NCBI GenBank assembly: GCA_004028765.1
Contig: SAIX01000037.1
Coordinates: 1 to 64,000 of the forward strand
DNA: 64,000 nucleotides
Source: Chitinophagaceae bacterium
GTDB taxonomy: Bacteria; Bacteroidota; Bacteroidia; Chitinophagales; Chitinophagaceae
Reading direction: 5' to 3'
Position 1 is the first letter of the stretch; every line of letters starts with the position of its first letter. This document shows positions 17,970 through 27,396 of the stretch, piece by piece. A program made the position numbers and the translations under genes. The notes beneath the pieces are model-generated. The model made no database searches, was not told where the DNA came from, and worked only from the letters and a program-made list of their open reading frames with translations.

Positions 17970-18070
17970 TGCCGAAATTGCCTGTGTTCTCTTATGGCAA
18001 ATTAGCTAAAACTGCTGCAGGAATCGCTTTTCTGTTCAACAGAACCTGCTGAAAAAGTTCGCGACCGGTT

Positions 18071-19420
18071 TTAGCTGCTGAGTTGTTTTTCCAGCTCTTC
18101 AAGAGATACCCCTTTTGTTTCCGGCATCTTTGTAAGCACCCAGATCAGCTGCCCGGCCATCATGGCAGCAAAAAAGGCAAAAATCGGCCATGGGTTTTCT
18201 TTAAAGATGCCATCATCTTTATCAAGGAATACAGGTGTGATCAACGTAATCAATGCAGCAAATACCCAATGGATACTGGCACCGAATGATTGGCCGGCAC
18301 TGCGGATCTTATTCGGAAATATTTCTGAGATAAACACCCAGATCACAGCACCCTGGCCAACCGCATGAGCCGCGATAAAAAGTAACAGGAATCCCATCAG
18401 GAACGAAGGCTCTGTATGCCCGTAAAATGCCCAGGCCACCATCGACAAACTGGTGATATATCCCAATGAACCTGTGACCAGCAATGTTTTTCTGCCCACC
18501 CTGTCGATAAAATACAGGCCCACAAAAGTGAAAATGAGGTTGATGCCGCCAATGGCGATGGAATTGAATAAGGATTCTTTTGCAGCAAGACCTGCCTTCT
18601 CAAGTATTTCCGGCGCGTAGTAGAGAATAAAATTAATGCCGGATAACTGGTTAAAGAAAGCGATCATAAAAGCGAGACCGATGATACGCGTATGTTTCCT
18701 GCTGAAAAAAGAAAGGCTGTGCCCGCCACTGGTTTCATGCCTGTTGCTTTCAATGATGGATCTCACTTCTGCTTCCACATCTTCCACGCCGATCGTTTTC
18801 ATCACATCTTTTGCTTTTGTAAGGTCGTTCTTTTTAGAGATCAGCCACCGCGGGCTTTCCGAAACAGTTAATACCAGCAATGTATAGATCACAGAAGGAA
18901 CCGCGAGTACGCCCAGCATCCAGCGCCAGTCGTTCGCGCCACCCACTCCCTGCAGAAAATAATTCGACAGGAAAGCGATGAGGATACCGAATACGATATT
19001 AAACTGGTACAATGCCCCAAGCCTGCCCCGGGTAACCGGTGTGGAGATCTCTGAAATATAAATCGGTGCCACCACGGATGATACGCCGATACCCACACCG
19101 CCGATAAAACGGAAGAAAGAAAAAATGTATGGCCCTGTAGCAAAGGCCGAACCAAATGCTGAAACTGCGAAAAGAATCCCCACCCATAGCAGGGTTGTTT
19201 TCCTGCCCAGTATTTCCGTAGGGATGCCGCCGAAAATAGCACCGAGTACTGTTCCCCAAAGCGCCATCGACATAATAAAAAACCCATGAAACAACGGCGA
19301 GGTATGCCAGAGTTCTTTGATCGGTTGATTGGCGCCGGAGATCACTACGGTGTCAAACCCAAAAATAAAACCGGCCAGTGCCACCACCACCGACCAACGG
19401 AACAATTTGCCCTGCTTCAT
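18071..19420 (-). CDS. Sugar porter, major facilitator superfamily (XylE/GLUT-like)
   Basis: 449 residues from ATG 19420 (a TTG two codons earlier is less likely). Twelve hydrophobic helices and the sugar-porter signatures are present: GFDTVVISGA in helix 1, the PESPRW-like motif SESPRW after helix 6, the QLSGINFILYYAPEI quartet in helix 7, RVGRK loops and PETKG at the C-terminus. These residues place it among proton-coupled or facilitative monosaccharide carriers such as XylE, GalP and AraE. The exact sugar cannot be read. It stands alone between the kinase operon and an outer-membrane receptor in the same orientation. Confidence 0.92.
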   Translation of the reverse strand: MKQGKLFRWSVVVALAGFIFGFDTVVISGANQPIKELWHTSPLFHGFFIMSMALWGTVLGAIFGGIPTEILGRKTTLLWVGILFAVSAFGSAFATGPYIFSFFRFIGGVGIGVSSVVAPIYISEISTPVTRGRLGALYQFNIVFGILIAFLSNYFLQGVGGANDWRWMLGVLAVPSVIYTLLVLTVSESPRWLISKKNDLTKAKDVMKTIGVEDVEAEVRSIIESNRHETSGGHSLSFFSRKHTRIIGLAFMIAFFNQLSGINFILYYAPEILEKAGLAAKESLFNSIAIGGINLIFTFVGLYFIDRVGRKTLLVTGSLGYITSLSMVAWAFYGHTEPSFLMGFLLLFIAAHAVGQGAVIWVFISEIFPNKIRSAGQSFGASIHWVFAALITLITPVFLDKDDGIFKENPWPIFAFFAAMMAGQLIWVLTKMPETKGVSLEELEKQLSS

Positions 19421-19457
19421 GTGCAATCAATTAGAACAGTAAGATAGCAAATGAATG

Positions 19458-19485
19458 GCGAATAACGAACCGGAATACAGAACGG
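19458..19485 (+). repeat. Weak heptanucleotide array
   Basis: Four loosely related 7-base units, GCGAATA, ACGAACC, GGAATAC, AGAACGG, occupy the gap between the outer-membrane receptor gene and the sugar porter gene. The match to a period of 7 is less regular than in the other arrays. Confidence 0.4.
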
Positions 19486-19495
19486 ATGGTAATGA

Positions 19496-21931
19496 CTAAC
19501 CATTCCCAACACGATCCATCTCATCCTTGGCGGCGCCGGTATTTCTGCGTTGTATTTTTAAGGGTTTACCAAAACGGTATGTGAGCGAAAGGTTCACCAC
19601 CCTAGTATCGCGCCTGAGAATAAAATATTCCTGCGCGCCGGGGAAATCGGTGTTCCCTTCCATCGCCTGTGTAAAGAAAATATCGCGCACACTTAGTTTC
19701 AATGTCCCTTTCTTCTGCCATACAGGTCTTGCCACACCGAGTGACAGCTGGCCGGTTGGCGATAAAAGTTCCTGCAGGTCGTTCCTGGCCTGGCCTGTAT
19801 AAAACCCGGAAACCTCGAACACATATTTTTTTCCGGCTTTTAACTGGTTATTCATGCTGAAGTTAAACTGCGATACCGATGAATTGTAATTCACGTTCCG
19901 GTAGCCCTTCAGTTCTTTGTGATTGTACAGTACCTGTCCGCTCAGCGACCACCAGCCAAATGGCGATGCCTGTACCGCAACAGAAATGCCGAGGTTGGTC
20001 ATGCGGCCCACATTGCCATTGGTGTACACAAGGATATCATTGCCTTCATTCAGGAACAACTGCGAAAAATAATCTTTGATGATGCTGTAAGAAATGGTGG
20101 TGGTAAGTAATTGCCTGTACTGGTGTGCCAGCTCCAGGTTCCAGCTGTATTGGGGAAGAAAATAAGGATTGCCTCTTTCGAGTGTGTATTTATTGATGAT
20201 GATCACATAAGGGTTGAGCTTCTGAAATGCCGGCCTGTCGATCCTGCGCCCGGCCGTGAATGTAAAGCTGTTGGACGAATCTGCCTGGTAACTGAAATAA
20301 CCCGAAGGGAAAATACCGGAATAGTTACGGGAGAAAGCAGAATCTTTCTGCCGGCTGTTACCCAGCTGGTGCGCCTGGTACCCGGTGTTTTCATAACGGA
20401 TACCCGCCTGGAAACTGATACGCCCCGATTTTTTTTCAAAAGAACTGTACAGTGCATGTATGTTTTCTTTGTAAAGAAAATGGTTGCTTTTGTTCAGGTC
20501 TTCTTTCCAGTTGGTCCCATCAAATAATTCATAGGCCGCTATATTATCCGTATTGATCGATGAGAGTTTGTAGCCCGATTCCAGTTTCGCTTCTTTTCCG
20601 ATCTGCAGCACATGATCGGCGCGGGCTGTAAAAATGGAAATTGTGGAAGGAAGGGTTCCCCTGGATCCTTCATTGGGTCCGCTGCCGGTAATCAGGCGGC
20701 TGTCAAAAGCCTGTTTGTTGGTAATATCGTATTTCAGGACATCCACATCCACTGAAATATCCTGCTGTTTCGAAATACTGTGTTTTGCATTCAGCGTAAT
20801 ACCGCCATTCCTGAAACGGTTACTGCTTTCTCCCAATGTGCGGATCGTGGAATCAGTAATACCATTGCCCTGCTTCCAGTTAGCGGCGGCATCGCTGCCT
20901 CCTTTTCTGTCAACGGCCACGCCGGTTAACACAATCCCCAGTGTTGTTTTTGCAGAAGCATAAAAATCGAGGCCTGTTTTTATTGTGGTGCTGATATTTC
21001 TTTGCAGGAAAAGTGTTGGCTGATCCAGCATCGAAAGCACGGCACCTGTATTATTAAAATACCGGCGCAGCGCATAAATATCCGTAAACCCTTTATTGAA
21101 ATTATTGCTGATGGTTGCAAAGCCATTGATGCGGCCGTTGCGGTAATTCAACACAAGGCTGTTATTTGTTTTGGGATAACGGCCCTGTGCAAAAGCAGAA
21201 CTGAGGGTGCCGTTAAACCCCACCTGTTTGTTTTTCTTGGTTTTGATATTGATGATACCGGCATTGCCGCTTGCATCATATTTGGCGGAGGGGCTTGTGA
21301 TCAGTTCAATCGTTTCCACCTGCGAAGAACTCATGCCCGATAAAAAATTATTAAGATCGGAACCGGCGAGATAGGTAGGCTTGTCATCGATCAGGATCAT
21401 CACACCCGCTTTTCCCTGCAGGCTTACGCCCCCGTTACGGTCAACCATCACACCGGGTGATTTTTCAAGCACTTCGAGAATCGTGGTACCCGAATTCGTG
21501 ACAGAAGCATCCACATTCACGATGGTTTTGCCCTGGAGCTGCTGTACAAATGGTTTTTTTGTTTGTACACGTACATCAGCCAATTCGGTTGCCTGCGGTT
21601 TTAGTACAAGGTTTATTTGTTTGGTTCGAAGCTGGGCTTCGGTTAAAACGATATCCGCTGTTTCGTATCCCAATGAATAGATATGCAGCGAATAACCCGG
21701 TAAAGGGCCCATGTAAAAAACAGACAAGCCTTTTTTATTGGTAATGGAAGTCTGAACAGCATGGGTGCTGTCTTTTTTTCGGAGATCCACCACGGCACCT
21801 TCGAGTGGTATCCCTTCTGCGGTGGTTACGGTTACAGATAAAACAGGGGTTGTATTTCTTTCCTGTGCCCTGCCCTGCGACTGAAAAAAGAGCAGAACAG
21901 CAAAAAAGAATACCCGGTATTTTTTTCCCAT
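19496..21931 (-). CDS. TonB-dependent-receptor-like outer-membrane beta-barrel protein with carboxypeptidase-like N-domain
   Basis: 811 residues with a signal peptide (cleavage near QGRAQ). Residues 28-110 form a carboxypeptidase-regulatory-like Ig domain (GIPLEGAVVDLRKK). A plug-like domain follows (LEVLEKSPGVMVDRNGGVSLQGKAGVMILIDD split over about 150-180, then SPSAKYDASGNAGIINIKTKK), and the remaining 550 residues are barrel strands (e.g. SFTFTAGRRIDRPAFQKLNP). This is the architecture of the outer-membrane beta-barrel family in Bacteroidota (Omp_b-brl_3). No SusD partner is present. Ligand unknown. The last 20 residues after the barrel are polar, which is unusual but not rare. Confidence 0.9.
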   Translation of the reverse strand: MGKKYRVFFFAVLLFFQSQGRAQERNTTPVLSVTVTTAEGIPLEGAVVDLRKKDSTHAVQTSITNKKGLSVFYMGPLPGYSLHIYSLGYETADIVLTEAQLRTKQINLVLKPQATELADVRVQTKKPFVQQLQGKTIVNVDASVTNSGTTILEVLEKSPGVMVDRNGGVSLQGKAGVMILIDDKPTYLAGSDLNNFLSGMSSSQVETIELITSPSAKYDASGNAGIINIKTKKNKQVGFNGTLSSAFAQGRYPKTNNSLVLNYRNGRINGFATISNNFNKGFTDIYALRRYFNNTGAVLSMLDQPTLFLQRNISTTIKTGLDFYASAKTTLGIVLTGVAVDRKGGSDAAANWKQGNGITDSTIRTLGESSNRFRNGGITLNAKHSISKQQDISVDVDVLKYDITNKQAFDSRLITGSGPNEGSRGTLPSTISIFTARADHVLQIGKEAKLESGYKLSSINTDNIAAYELFDGTNWKEDLNKSNHFLYKENIHALYSSFEKKSGRISFQAGIRYENTGYQAHQLGNSRQKDSAFSRNYSGIFPSGYFSYQADSSNSFTFTAGRRIDRPAFQKLNPYVIIINKYTLERGNPYFLPQYSWNLELAHQYRQLLTTTISYSIIKDYFSQLFLNEGNDILVYTNGNVGRMTNLGISVAVQASPFGWWSLSGQVLYNHKELKGYRNVNYNSSVSQFNFSMNNQLKAGKKYVFEVSGFYTGQARNDLQELLSPTGQLSLGVARPVWQKKGTLKLSVRDIFFTQAMEGNTDFPGAQEYFILRRDTRVVNLSLTYRFGKPLKIQRRNTGAAKDEMDRVGNG

Positions 21932-22042
21932 ACCGGAAGTTAACTGAATGATGACTGGAAAAAAAGTGCAAATGGCTGAGCGGTGTTCTCACAAACTGAG
22001 CTTTGTTGAATTATATTTAATATCTAACCAAGGAGCTGTTTC

Positions 22043-23455
22043 ATGAAAATGTTTCGCACATCAATTTCCTATGAGGGCTATACCGCAGAACAGATGCTGA
22101 TGCTGGTAATGATTTCGCTGAATGATTTGTACTGGAACCATTGCTGTACTGACGAAAAAACCATTTATGCACGTTGTAACCTTCATCTTTTCAGCCGGGG
22201 CGAACAGGTACAGGTTAAATTAAAAGAAAACGAAGTACTGTTGTCATGCATACAGCCCTCACTTAAAATCATCGCCAGTAACCGTTGCCAAACCAATATC
22301 GAAAAACTGGTGGAATACATCGGTTATAACCGGCAGATCTATACTGCAGAACAGTTAGATGAAACCTATCTTTCCTGGAAAGCAGAACGGAAAGACGGGT
22401 TGAGTCCGACAGAAAAAATTGTAATGAGCAACAGTGCCCCGCCTGCTACAATCGGCCTGATCATTGTATGCACCCTTGCTTTTTTCTATTCCATCAGCTA
22501 TGCGGTTTTACACAGGGAGCCTTTGGCCATGGGCCTGTTTCAGCTTGGTGCCAATATCCGTTTGTATACGCTGGGGGATGAAGGCTGGCGGCTGTTCACC
22601 AGTTGTTTCCTGCACATGAACCTTTTTCATCTTGCCGGCAATATGCTGGTGCTGTATTTTATCGGCAGGTATCTTGAGCCCGTTGTGGGCTGGTATCCCT
22701 TGTTGCTTCTTTTTATTTGCACCGGCGCGCTGGGTTCATTAACAAGTGTAATCGTGGCAGGTAACCGCATGAGTGTGGGTGCATCCGGTGCCATCTTTGG
22801 TTTGTATGGTGTGTTTATCGCATTACTTACCACAAAACTGATCACAGGTGAAATCAAACGAACCCTTTTCCAAGGCATCGTGCTGATCTCTGTATACGGC
22901 CTCTATGGCGGAATGGCACAGGGTATTGACAATGCCGCGCATATAGGCGGGCTCATCAGTGGTATCTTGCTGGGATACCTGCTGTACACGGGATTGCAAA
23001 AGAGAGCGGTTTATGTATATAGCGTTACCGGCGCGGTAATGATAACAGCAGGTATCGTGGTTGCGGGATTGTATTTCTTCCATAACGACAGTATCCGGTA
23101 TGAAAGAATGCTGAAACGGCTCCGTGTGTATGAGGGAACAGCACTAAGTGCGAGAACAGATCTTTCACTGAAAACAACATCACAACAGTTAAAGGGGCTC
23201 ACGGATACTGCAGGGCCGCAGTGGCGGCTCTTTATCAACACCCTCGACAGTGCACAACATTTCCGCTTCGGGAAAAACAAACGGTATGCTGTTCAGCGCG
23301 ATCTGTTAAAAAGATATGGGCAATGCCGGCTGGCCGAAAATGAAATATGGATACAGGCATTGCGCTCAGGAAAGCCGATGGAAGGGGCGAAAGACAGTAT
23401 CCGTTTGCTTACGATGGACAAATATGATTCTTTACAAAACCTGCGTTTGTATTGA
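22043..23455 (+). CDS. Rhomboid-family intramembrane serine protease with an extra N-terminal domain
   Basis: 470 residues. The first 125 form a soluble alpha/beta domain that I do not recognise (SYEGYTAEQMLMLVM, HCCTDEKTIYARC). A six-helix rhomboid core follows: the L1 loop region LFTSCFLHMNLFHLAGNMLVL, split here as FTSCFLHMNLFH and AGNMLVL, the catalytic Ser in SVGASGAIFGLYG, and the catalytic His in AAHIGGLISG. The C-terminal 120 residues are a further soluble region after a last helix. The proteolytic dyad is intact, so the enzyme should cleave membrane proteins within the bilayer. It has an AAGGAG sequence 11 bases before the ATG, rare in this window. Confidence 0.9.
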   Translation: MKMFRTSISYEGYTAEQMLMLVMISLNDLYWNHCCTDEKTIYARCNLHLFSRGEQVQVKLKENEVLLSCIQPSLKIIASNRCQTNIEKLVEYIGYNRQIYTAEQLDETYLSWKAERKDGLSPTEKIVMSNSAPPATIGLIIVCTLAFFYSISYAVLHREPLAMGLFQLGANIRLYTLGDEGWRLFTSCFLHMNLFHLAGNMLVLYFIGRYLEPVVGWYPLLLLFICTGALGSLTSVIVAGNRMSVGASGAIFGLYGVFIALLTTKLITGEIKRTLFQGIVLISVYGLYGGMAQGIDNAAHIGGLISGILLGYLLYTGLQKRAVYVYSVTGAVMITAGIVVAGLYFFHNDSIRYERMLKRLRVYEGTALSARTDLSLKTTSQQLKGLTDTAGPQWRLFINTLDSAQHFRFGKNKRYAVQRDLLKRYGQCRLAENEIWIQALRSGKPMEGAKDSIRLLTMDKYDSLQNLRLY

Positions 23456-23480
23456 TGGATGCCAGAAAAGATTGTAAAGG

Positions 23481-24206
23481 TCACAGTAGTCCCGCAGCCC
23501 TCTCAAGATCTTCGGGCGTATCTATTTCGATACCCATATAATCGGTGACCACCATTTTTAAAGGGATACCGTTTTCAAGATAACGCAGGCATTCAATTTT
23601 TTCTGCGGCTTCCAGTGGTGTTATTTCCCAGCTGGTGAAATTCAGCAATGCCTGTTTGCGGAAAGCATATACGCCGATATGTTCATAATATACCGTAGCG
23701 GCTTCTTTGCTACGCGGATAAGGTATCACGCTGCGTGAAAACATGAGAGAATTCATTTGTTTGTCAACCGCCACTTTTACATAATTCGGATCTTCAATAA
23801 AACGCTGCTCCTTCATTACCTGCATCAGCGATGCCACCTGTACTTCCGTTCCTTTTTCTCCTGCAAAAACAGCTAATAATTTCTGCAGGGGTTCTTTTTT
23901 TACGAAGGGTTCATCGCCTTGCACATTTACCACAATATCCACTTCCATTTCCGCAACGGCTTCTGCAATCCGGTCGCTGCCGCTTTCGTGTGCTCTTTTG
24001 CTCATCACTGCCCTGCCACCGTTTGAAGTGATCTCATTAAAAATAATATCGCTGTCTGTTACCACATACACTTCATCAAATAATCCGGTGGCCACTGTAT
24101 TCTCATAAGTATGCCGTATTACGGTTTTACTGCCGAGCTGCTGCATCAGTTTTGCCGGGAAACGGGTGGCCGCATAACGGGCCGGTATCATCGCGATCGT
24201 TTTCAT
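23481..24206 (-). CDS. kdsB: 3-deoxy-manno-octulosonate cytidylyltransferase (CMP-Kdo synthetase)
   Basis: 241 residues, the usual length. It begins MKTIAMIPARYAATRFPAKL, the nucleotide-binding signature of the family, and contains VNVQGDEPF for CTP/Mg binding and YEHIGVYAFRK. The enzyme activates Kdo with CTP for transfer to lipid A in the cytoplasm. It is separated by only 54 bases from the sterol-desaturase gene and may be co-transcribed with it. The presence of kdsB and a KdnB-like enzyme in one window supports Kdo or 8-amino-Kdo in the outer membrane. Confidence 0.95.
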   Translation of the reverse strand: MKTIAMIPARYAATRFPAKLMQQLGSKTVIRHTYENTVATGLFDEVYVVTDSDIIFNEITSNGGRAVMSKRAHESGSDRIAEAVAEMEVDIVVNVQGDEPFVKKEPLQKLLAVFAGEKGTEVQVASLMQVMKEQRFIEDPNYVKVAVDKQMNSLMFSRSVIPYPRSKEAATVYYEHIGVYAFRKQALLNFTSWEITPLEAAEKIECLRYLENGIPLKMVVTDYMGIEIDTPEDLERAAGLL

Positions 24207-24260
24207 GGGATCATTTGCGGTAAAGATAAAACAGGCGCCGGTATCGCTTCAGGTAACCTG

Positions 24261-25082
24261 TCAGTAATCGGTTTTGATCTTTCCGTCAAAAGGAACTTTT
24301 AACTGGTATGCCAGTTTTTCATCGGTCGTATCGTCAAGTACATCCAGTCCGTAATGCACCTGTTCAACAGGCGTGGCATTATAGGTGCCGAATAAGCGGT
24401 CCCAGAACGAAAAGATATTGCCGTAATTACTGTCGGTTTGCGGGCGCATATAGTGGTGGTGCACTTTGTGCATATTGGGTGATACGATAAACCAGGCAAG
24501 AAAATGATCGAGCCACAGCGGCAGGCGGATATTGGCGTGATTGAATTGTGTAAGCACCACACTCAGGCTCTGGTATAACATCACCAGCCAGATGGGTGCG
24601 CCACAAACAAAAACACCGAGTATGGTAAACACCGCGCGGAACACACTTTCACCGGGGTGGTGACGGTTTGCGGTGGTGGTGTCCACATGTGTATCCGCAT
24701 GGTGCACCATGTGAAACTTCCACATCCATTTTATTTTGTGTTCAATATAGTGAACCAGGTAGGCTCCTACAAGGTCAAGCAATAACAGGCCGGCCAGCAG
24801 ATACACCCACAATGGCATCACCACCAGTTGCAGCAAACCGAAATGATGCGCCAATGCCCAATCGCTGGTTTTTACGATCAGCACGGCAAACAAAAAATTA
24901 ATCACGATCGTGGTTGCTGTAAAAAACAGGTTGATGCCTGCATGTTTCCATTTATGGTATTGAAAACGGAACAGGGGATCCGCAGTTTCTACCAGCCAGA
25001 AAAAACTAATGCCTCCCGCCAGTATCAGGGCACGGTGCAAACTGGGGATATGATCAAAATAATGAACGATGTTATCAAGCAT
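24261..25082 (-). CDS. Sterol desaturase/fatty acid hydroxylase superfamily membrane protein
   Basis: 273 residues from ATG 25082; the longer frame would start inside the dnaN terminator, so it is rejected. Four or five hydrophobic helices carry the di-iron histidine clusters of the superfamily: HYIEHK, HMVHHADTHVD, NRHHPGE and HKVHHHY. The enzymes hydroxylate or desaturate lipid chains or sterols with O2. In Bacteroidota such proteins often act on sphingolipid or ornithine-lipid acyl chains, but nothing here decides the substrate. Confidence 0.9.
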   Translation of the reverse strand: MLDNIVHYFDHIPSLHRALILAGGISFFWLVETADPLFRFQYHKWKHAGINLFFTATTIVINFLFAVLIVKTSDWALAHHFGLLQLVVMPLWVYLLAGLLLLDLVGAYLVHYIEHKIKWMWKFHMVHHADTHVDTTTANRHHPGESVFRAVFTILGVFVCGAPIWLVMLYQSLSVVLTQFNHANIRLPLWLDHFLAWFIVSPNMHKVHHHYMRPQTDSNYGNIFSFWDRLFGTYNATPVEQVHYGLDVLDDTTDEKLAYQLKVPFDGKIKTDY

Positions 25083-25112
25083 GGCAACCGTTTGAGCAAA
25101 CAATTTACGGAA

Positions 25113-25140
25113 AATGAAAAACCCCTGCATAACAGGGGTT
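25113..25140 (-). terminator. Rho-independent terminator of dnaN
   Basis: The inverted repeat AACCCCTG (25120-25127) / CAGGGGTT (25133-25140) with a 5-base loop is followed on the minus strand by TTTTTC. It sits 25 bases after the dnaN stop codon. Confidence 0.85.
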
Positions 25141-25164
25141 ATATAAATGGGTTGGTCGGCTGAC

Positions 25165-26280
25165 TTAGTTATTCAGCATCAGGGGCATTACCAGCATCAG
25201 CAGGTCTTCCCCCTCGCCCTGTTCCGTAGGTTTGATCAAACCGGCTTTGGTGGGTGTTGATAATTCCATACGCACTTCCTCGGTATCTGCTGCATTCAGC
25301 ATTTCGATCAGGAATTTGGCATTGAAGGCGATCTGCAAATCTTCGCCGTCATACTGGCAACTCATGCGTTCATTTCCTTCAAAACTAAAATCAACGTCCT
25401 GTGCAGCCATCTGCAATTCGCTTCCGGTAATGCTCAATGCCACCTGGTTGGTGCTTTTATTGCTGAACACGTTCACACGTCGCAAAGCATTCTGGAAATC
25501 GGCTTTGTTTACAATAAGGCGGTAAGGGTTATCTGCCGGGATCACCACTTTATAATCCGGGAAACGCGCATCGATGAGGCGACAGATCATTTGTGTAGAA
25601 CCATGGCTTACAAAGAGGTGGTTGCTGTTATAGCTGATGGTGAGTTCGTCTTCATTATCCGGTAAGGCATTCTTCAGCAGGTTCAGGGGTTTTTTGGGAA
25701 CGATAAAAGAATCTGTTTTGGAAGCCTGTGTGTCGGTTCTTTTGTAACGGACCAGCCTGTGGGCATCGGTGGCCACGAATTGCACGCCATCTTTCGACAG
25801 TTCAAAGAACACACCTGTCATCGCAGGGCGAAGATCATCGCTGCTGACCGCAAAAAGTGTTTTATTAATGGCGGTAAGCAGGGCGCTGCTGTTCATACTG
25901 AAACCCGTAGTATCATCGGCCGCAGGTTCTTTCGGGAAATTATCCGGGTTTTCGCCCATCACTTTGTACTTACCGTTATCGCTGGTGATCTCTACCGCGA
26001 AATTTTTGTCGATATTAAATGTGAGCGGCTGATCGGCAATATTCTTCAGCGAATCCATCAGGATTTTTGCAGGGATACATACTTTGCCGTTGGTTTTACT
26101 TTCCACATCCATCTGAACCCGCATTACGGTTTCGAGGTCGGTGGCCACCACGTTCAGTTTTTTGTCCTGGATCTCGAAAAGAAAATCTTCCAGTATGGGA
26201 AGTACGGTATTGGCATTGATTACACCGCTGATCTGCTGCAGGTGTTTTAAAAGGGAAGAGGAAGAAACAATGAATTTCAT
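25165..26280 (-). CDS. dnaN: DNA polymerase III beta subunit (sliding clamp)
   Basis: 371 residues, normal for the clamp. It begins MKFIVSSSSLLKHLQQISGV and carries conserved clamp segments DFLFEIQDKKLNVVATDLE (split from a longer stretch), FVATDAHRLVRY near residue 170 and LLMLVMPLMLNN at the C-terminus. The three repeated clamp domains are complete. The protein encircles DNA and tethers the replicative polymerase. It is not next to dnaA or recF here, which is common in Bacteroidota. A -7 box is present at 26303-26310. Confidence 0.97.
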   Translation of the reverse strand: MKFIVSSSSLLKHLQQISGVINANTVLPILEDFLFEIQDKKLNVVATDLETVMRVQMDVESKTNGKVCIPAKILMDSLKNIADQPLTFNIDKNFAVEITSDNGKYKVMGENPDNFPKEPAADDTTGFSMNSSALLTAINKTLFAVSSDDLRPAMTGVFFELSKDGVQFVATDAHRLVRYKRTDTQASKTDSFIVPKKPLNLLKNALPDNEDELTISYNSNHLFVSHGSTQMICRLIDARFPDYKVVIPADNPYRLIVNKADFQNALRRVNVFSNKSTNQVALSITGSELQMAAQDVDFSFEGNERMSCQYDGEDLQIAFNAKFLIEMLNAADTEEVRMELSTPTKAGLIKPTEQGEGEDLLMLVMPLMLNN

Positions 26281-26302
26281 TCTGCACTGTTTAAGTTCGC
26301 AA

Positions 26303-26310
26303 CAAACCTA
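26303..26310 (-). promoter_or_regulatory. -7 box of dnaN promoter
   Basis: Minus strand TAGGTTTG lies about 22 bases before the dnaN ATG; a TTG 21 bases further upstream may serve as the -33 element. Confidence 0.5.
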
Positions 26311-26398
26311 ATGTAAAATGTTAATATTCCGCAACAGAAATCACCTTCCATAAACCGCGGCCCTGCAATGTGAATGAGTTGTGGATTGAACAGATTGT

Positions 26399-26815
26399 TC
26401 AGGAAGCCAGTTTTTCCATCAGTTGCTGATAGGTATTCCTGTTCACCGGTTTTACGAGGTAATCGGTAACCGTATCATACAGGCGGGAACGCTGCATATC
26501 GCTGCTGTTCACCGAAGAGCTTACCATATAAAGGGTAATGGGCTTTGGCAGTTGTGGCTGCAGGTTTTTATACTCGTCGAGAAATTGCCAGCCATCCATT
26601 TCCGGCATATTGATGTCAAGGAAAATAACATCCGGAAGGCTTTCATGGTCAGAAACAGAATGGTTCTGAAGATGGGTGAGCGCCTGCCTGCCGTCATAAA
26701 ACGAAAGGATCTTCCCGATCAATCCTGTCGACTCAAGGATAATCCTGGCCGTGTATTGATAGATATTATCATCATCTATCACACAAACAATAGGTTTTTG
26801 CTTTTCAGCATTCAT
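26399..26815 (-). CDS. Single-domain response regulator
   Basis: 138 residues, a lone receiver of the Rcp1-like type common in Bacteroidota. The acidic cluster is in CVIDDDNIYQY, the phospho-Asp in VIFLDINMPEMDGW, the switch Ser/Thr in YMVSSSVNSSD and the Lys in DYLVKPVNRNTY. No kinase is adjacent. It is divergent from recX, 81 bases away. Confidence 0.9.
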   Translation of the reverse strand: MNAEKQKPIVCVIDDDNIYQYTARIILESTGLIGKILSFYDGRQALTHLQNHSVSDHESLPDVIFLDINMPEMDGWQFLDEYKNLQPQLPKPITLYMVSSSVNSSDMQRSRLYDTVTDYLVKPVNRNTYQQLMEKLAS

Positions 26816-26896
26816 GCGGATCTGAAATATTCTGTTATTTTATCGGTCTTATTTCAGGGAGGATAAGTGGGCGGTTACCAAATATAAGTAAAATTT

Positions 26897-27388
26897 GTGC
26901 AAACCAAAAGATTGAAACAGCCTTTAACGGCAGAACAGGCTTACCAGAAGATCAAACAATACTGCGGCTACAGCGAAAGATGCCATTTTGAAGTGCGCGA
27001 AAAATTATATGCCCTGGGCATGCGCCGCAACGAAGTGGAAACGCTGCTGACGCAACTTATTGAAGAAGATTACCTGAATGAGGAACGTTATGCGCGCTTG
27101 TTTGCAGGCGGGCATTTCCGCCAGAAAAAATGGGGCAAAGTAAAAATCGCCCATGCATTGCAGGCCAAAAGGGTGAGCAGCCACAATATCCGCAGCGGGC
27201 TTCAGGAAATCGGGCAGGATGAGTATCTTTCCACCCTGCAAAAGCTTGCCCACGCCAAATGGCAGGCACTGAAAACAGCCCAATACCTGGTAAGGGAAGC
27301 AAAAACAACCGCCTACCTGCAACAGAAAGGTTTTGAACTGCCCAATATCCGGTTTGCGATCCAGTCACTGAAATCCGGTTCCCGATAA
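26897..27388 (+). CDS. recX: RecX regulatory protein
   Basis: 163 residues from a GTG start at 26897. The sequence is a series of three-helix repeats typical of RecX: QAYQKIKQYCGYSERCHFEV, then LIEEDYLNEERYARLFAGGHF split across the second repeat, and a terminal LQQKGFELPNIRFAI. RecX binds RecA filaments and restrains recombination. It is the first of four tightly packed plus-strand genes (recX, LpxR-like, YafV-like, nagA) with gaps of 8-15 bases. Confidence 0.88.
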   Translation: MQTKRLKQPLTAEQAYQKIKQYCGYSERCHFEVREKLYALGMRRNEVETLLTQLIEEDYLNEERYARLFAGGHFRQKKWGKVKIAHALQAKRVSSHNIRSGLQEIGQDEYLSTLQKLAHAKWQALKTAQYLVREAKTTAYLQQKGFELPNIRFAIQSLKSGSR

Positions 27389-27396
27389 CCAATGCC

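Noticed and set aside
24261-25130. Longer start of the sterol-desaturase gene at 25130
   Set aside because: That start lies inside the dnaN terminator hairpin; ATG 25082 gives the expected N-terminus.
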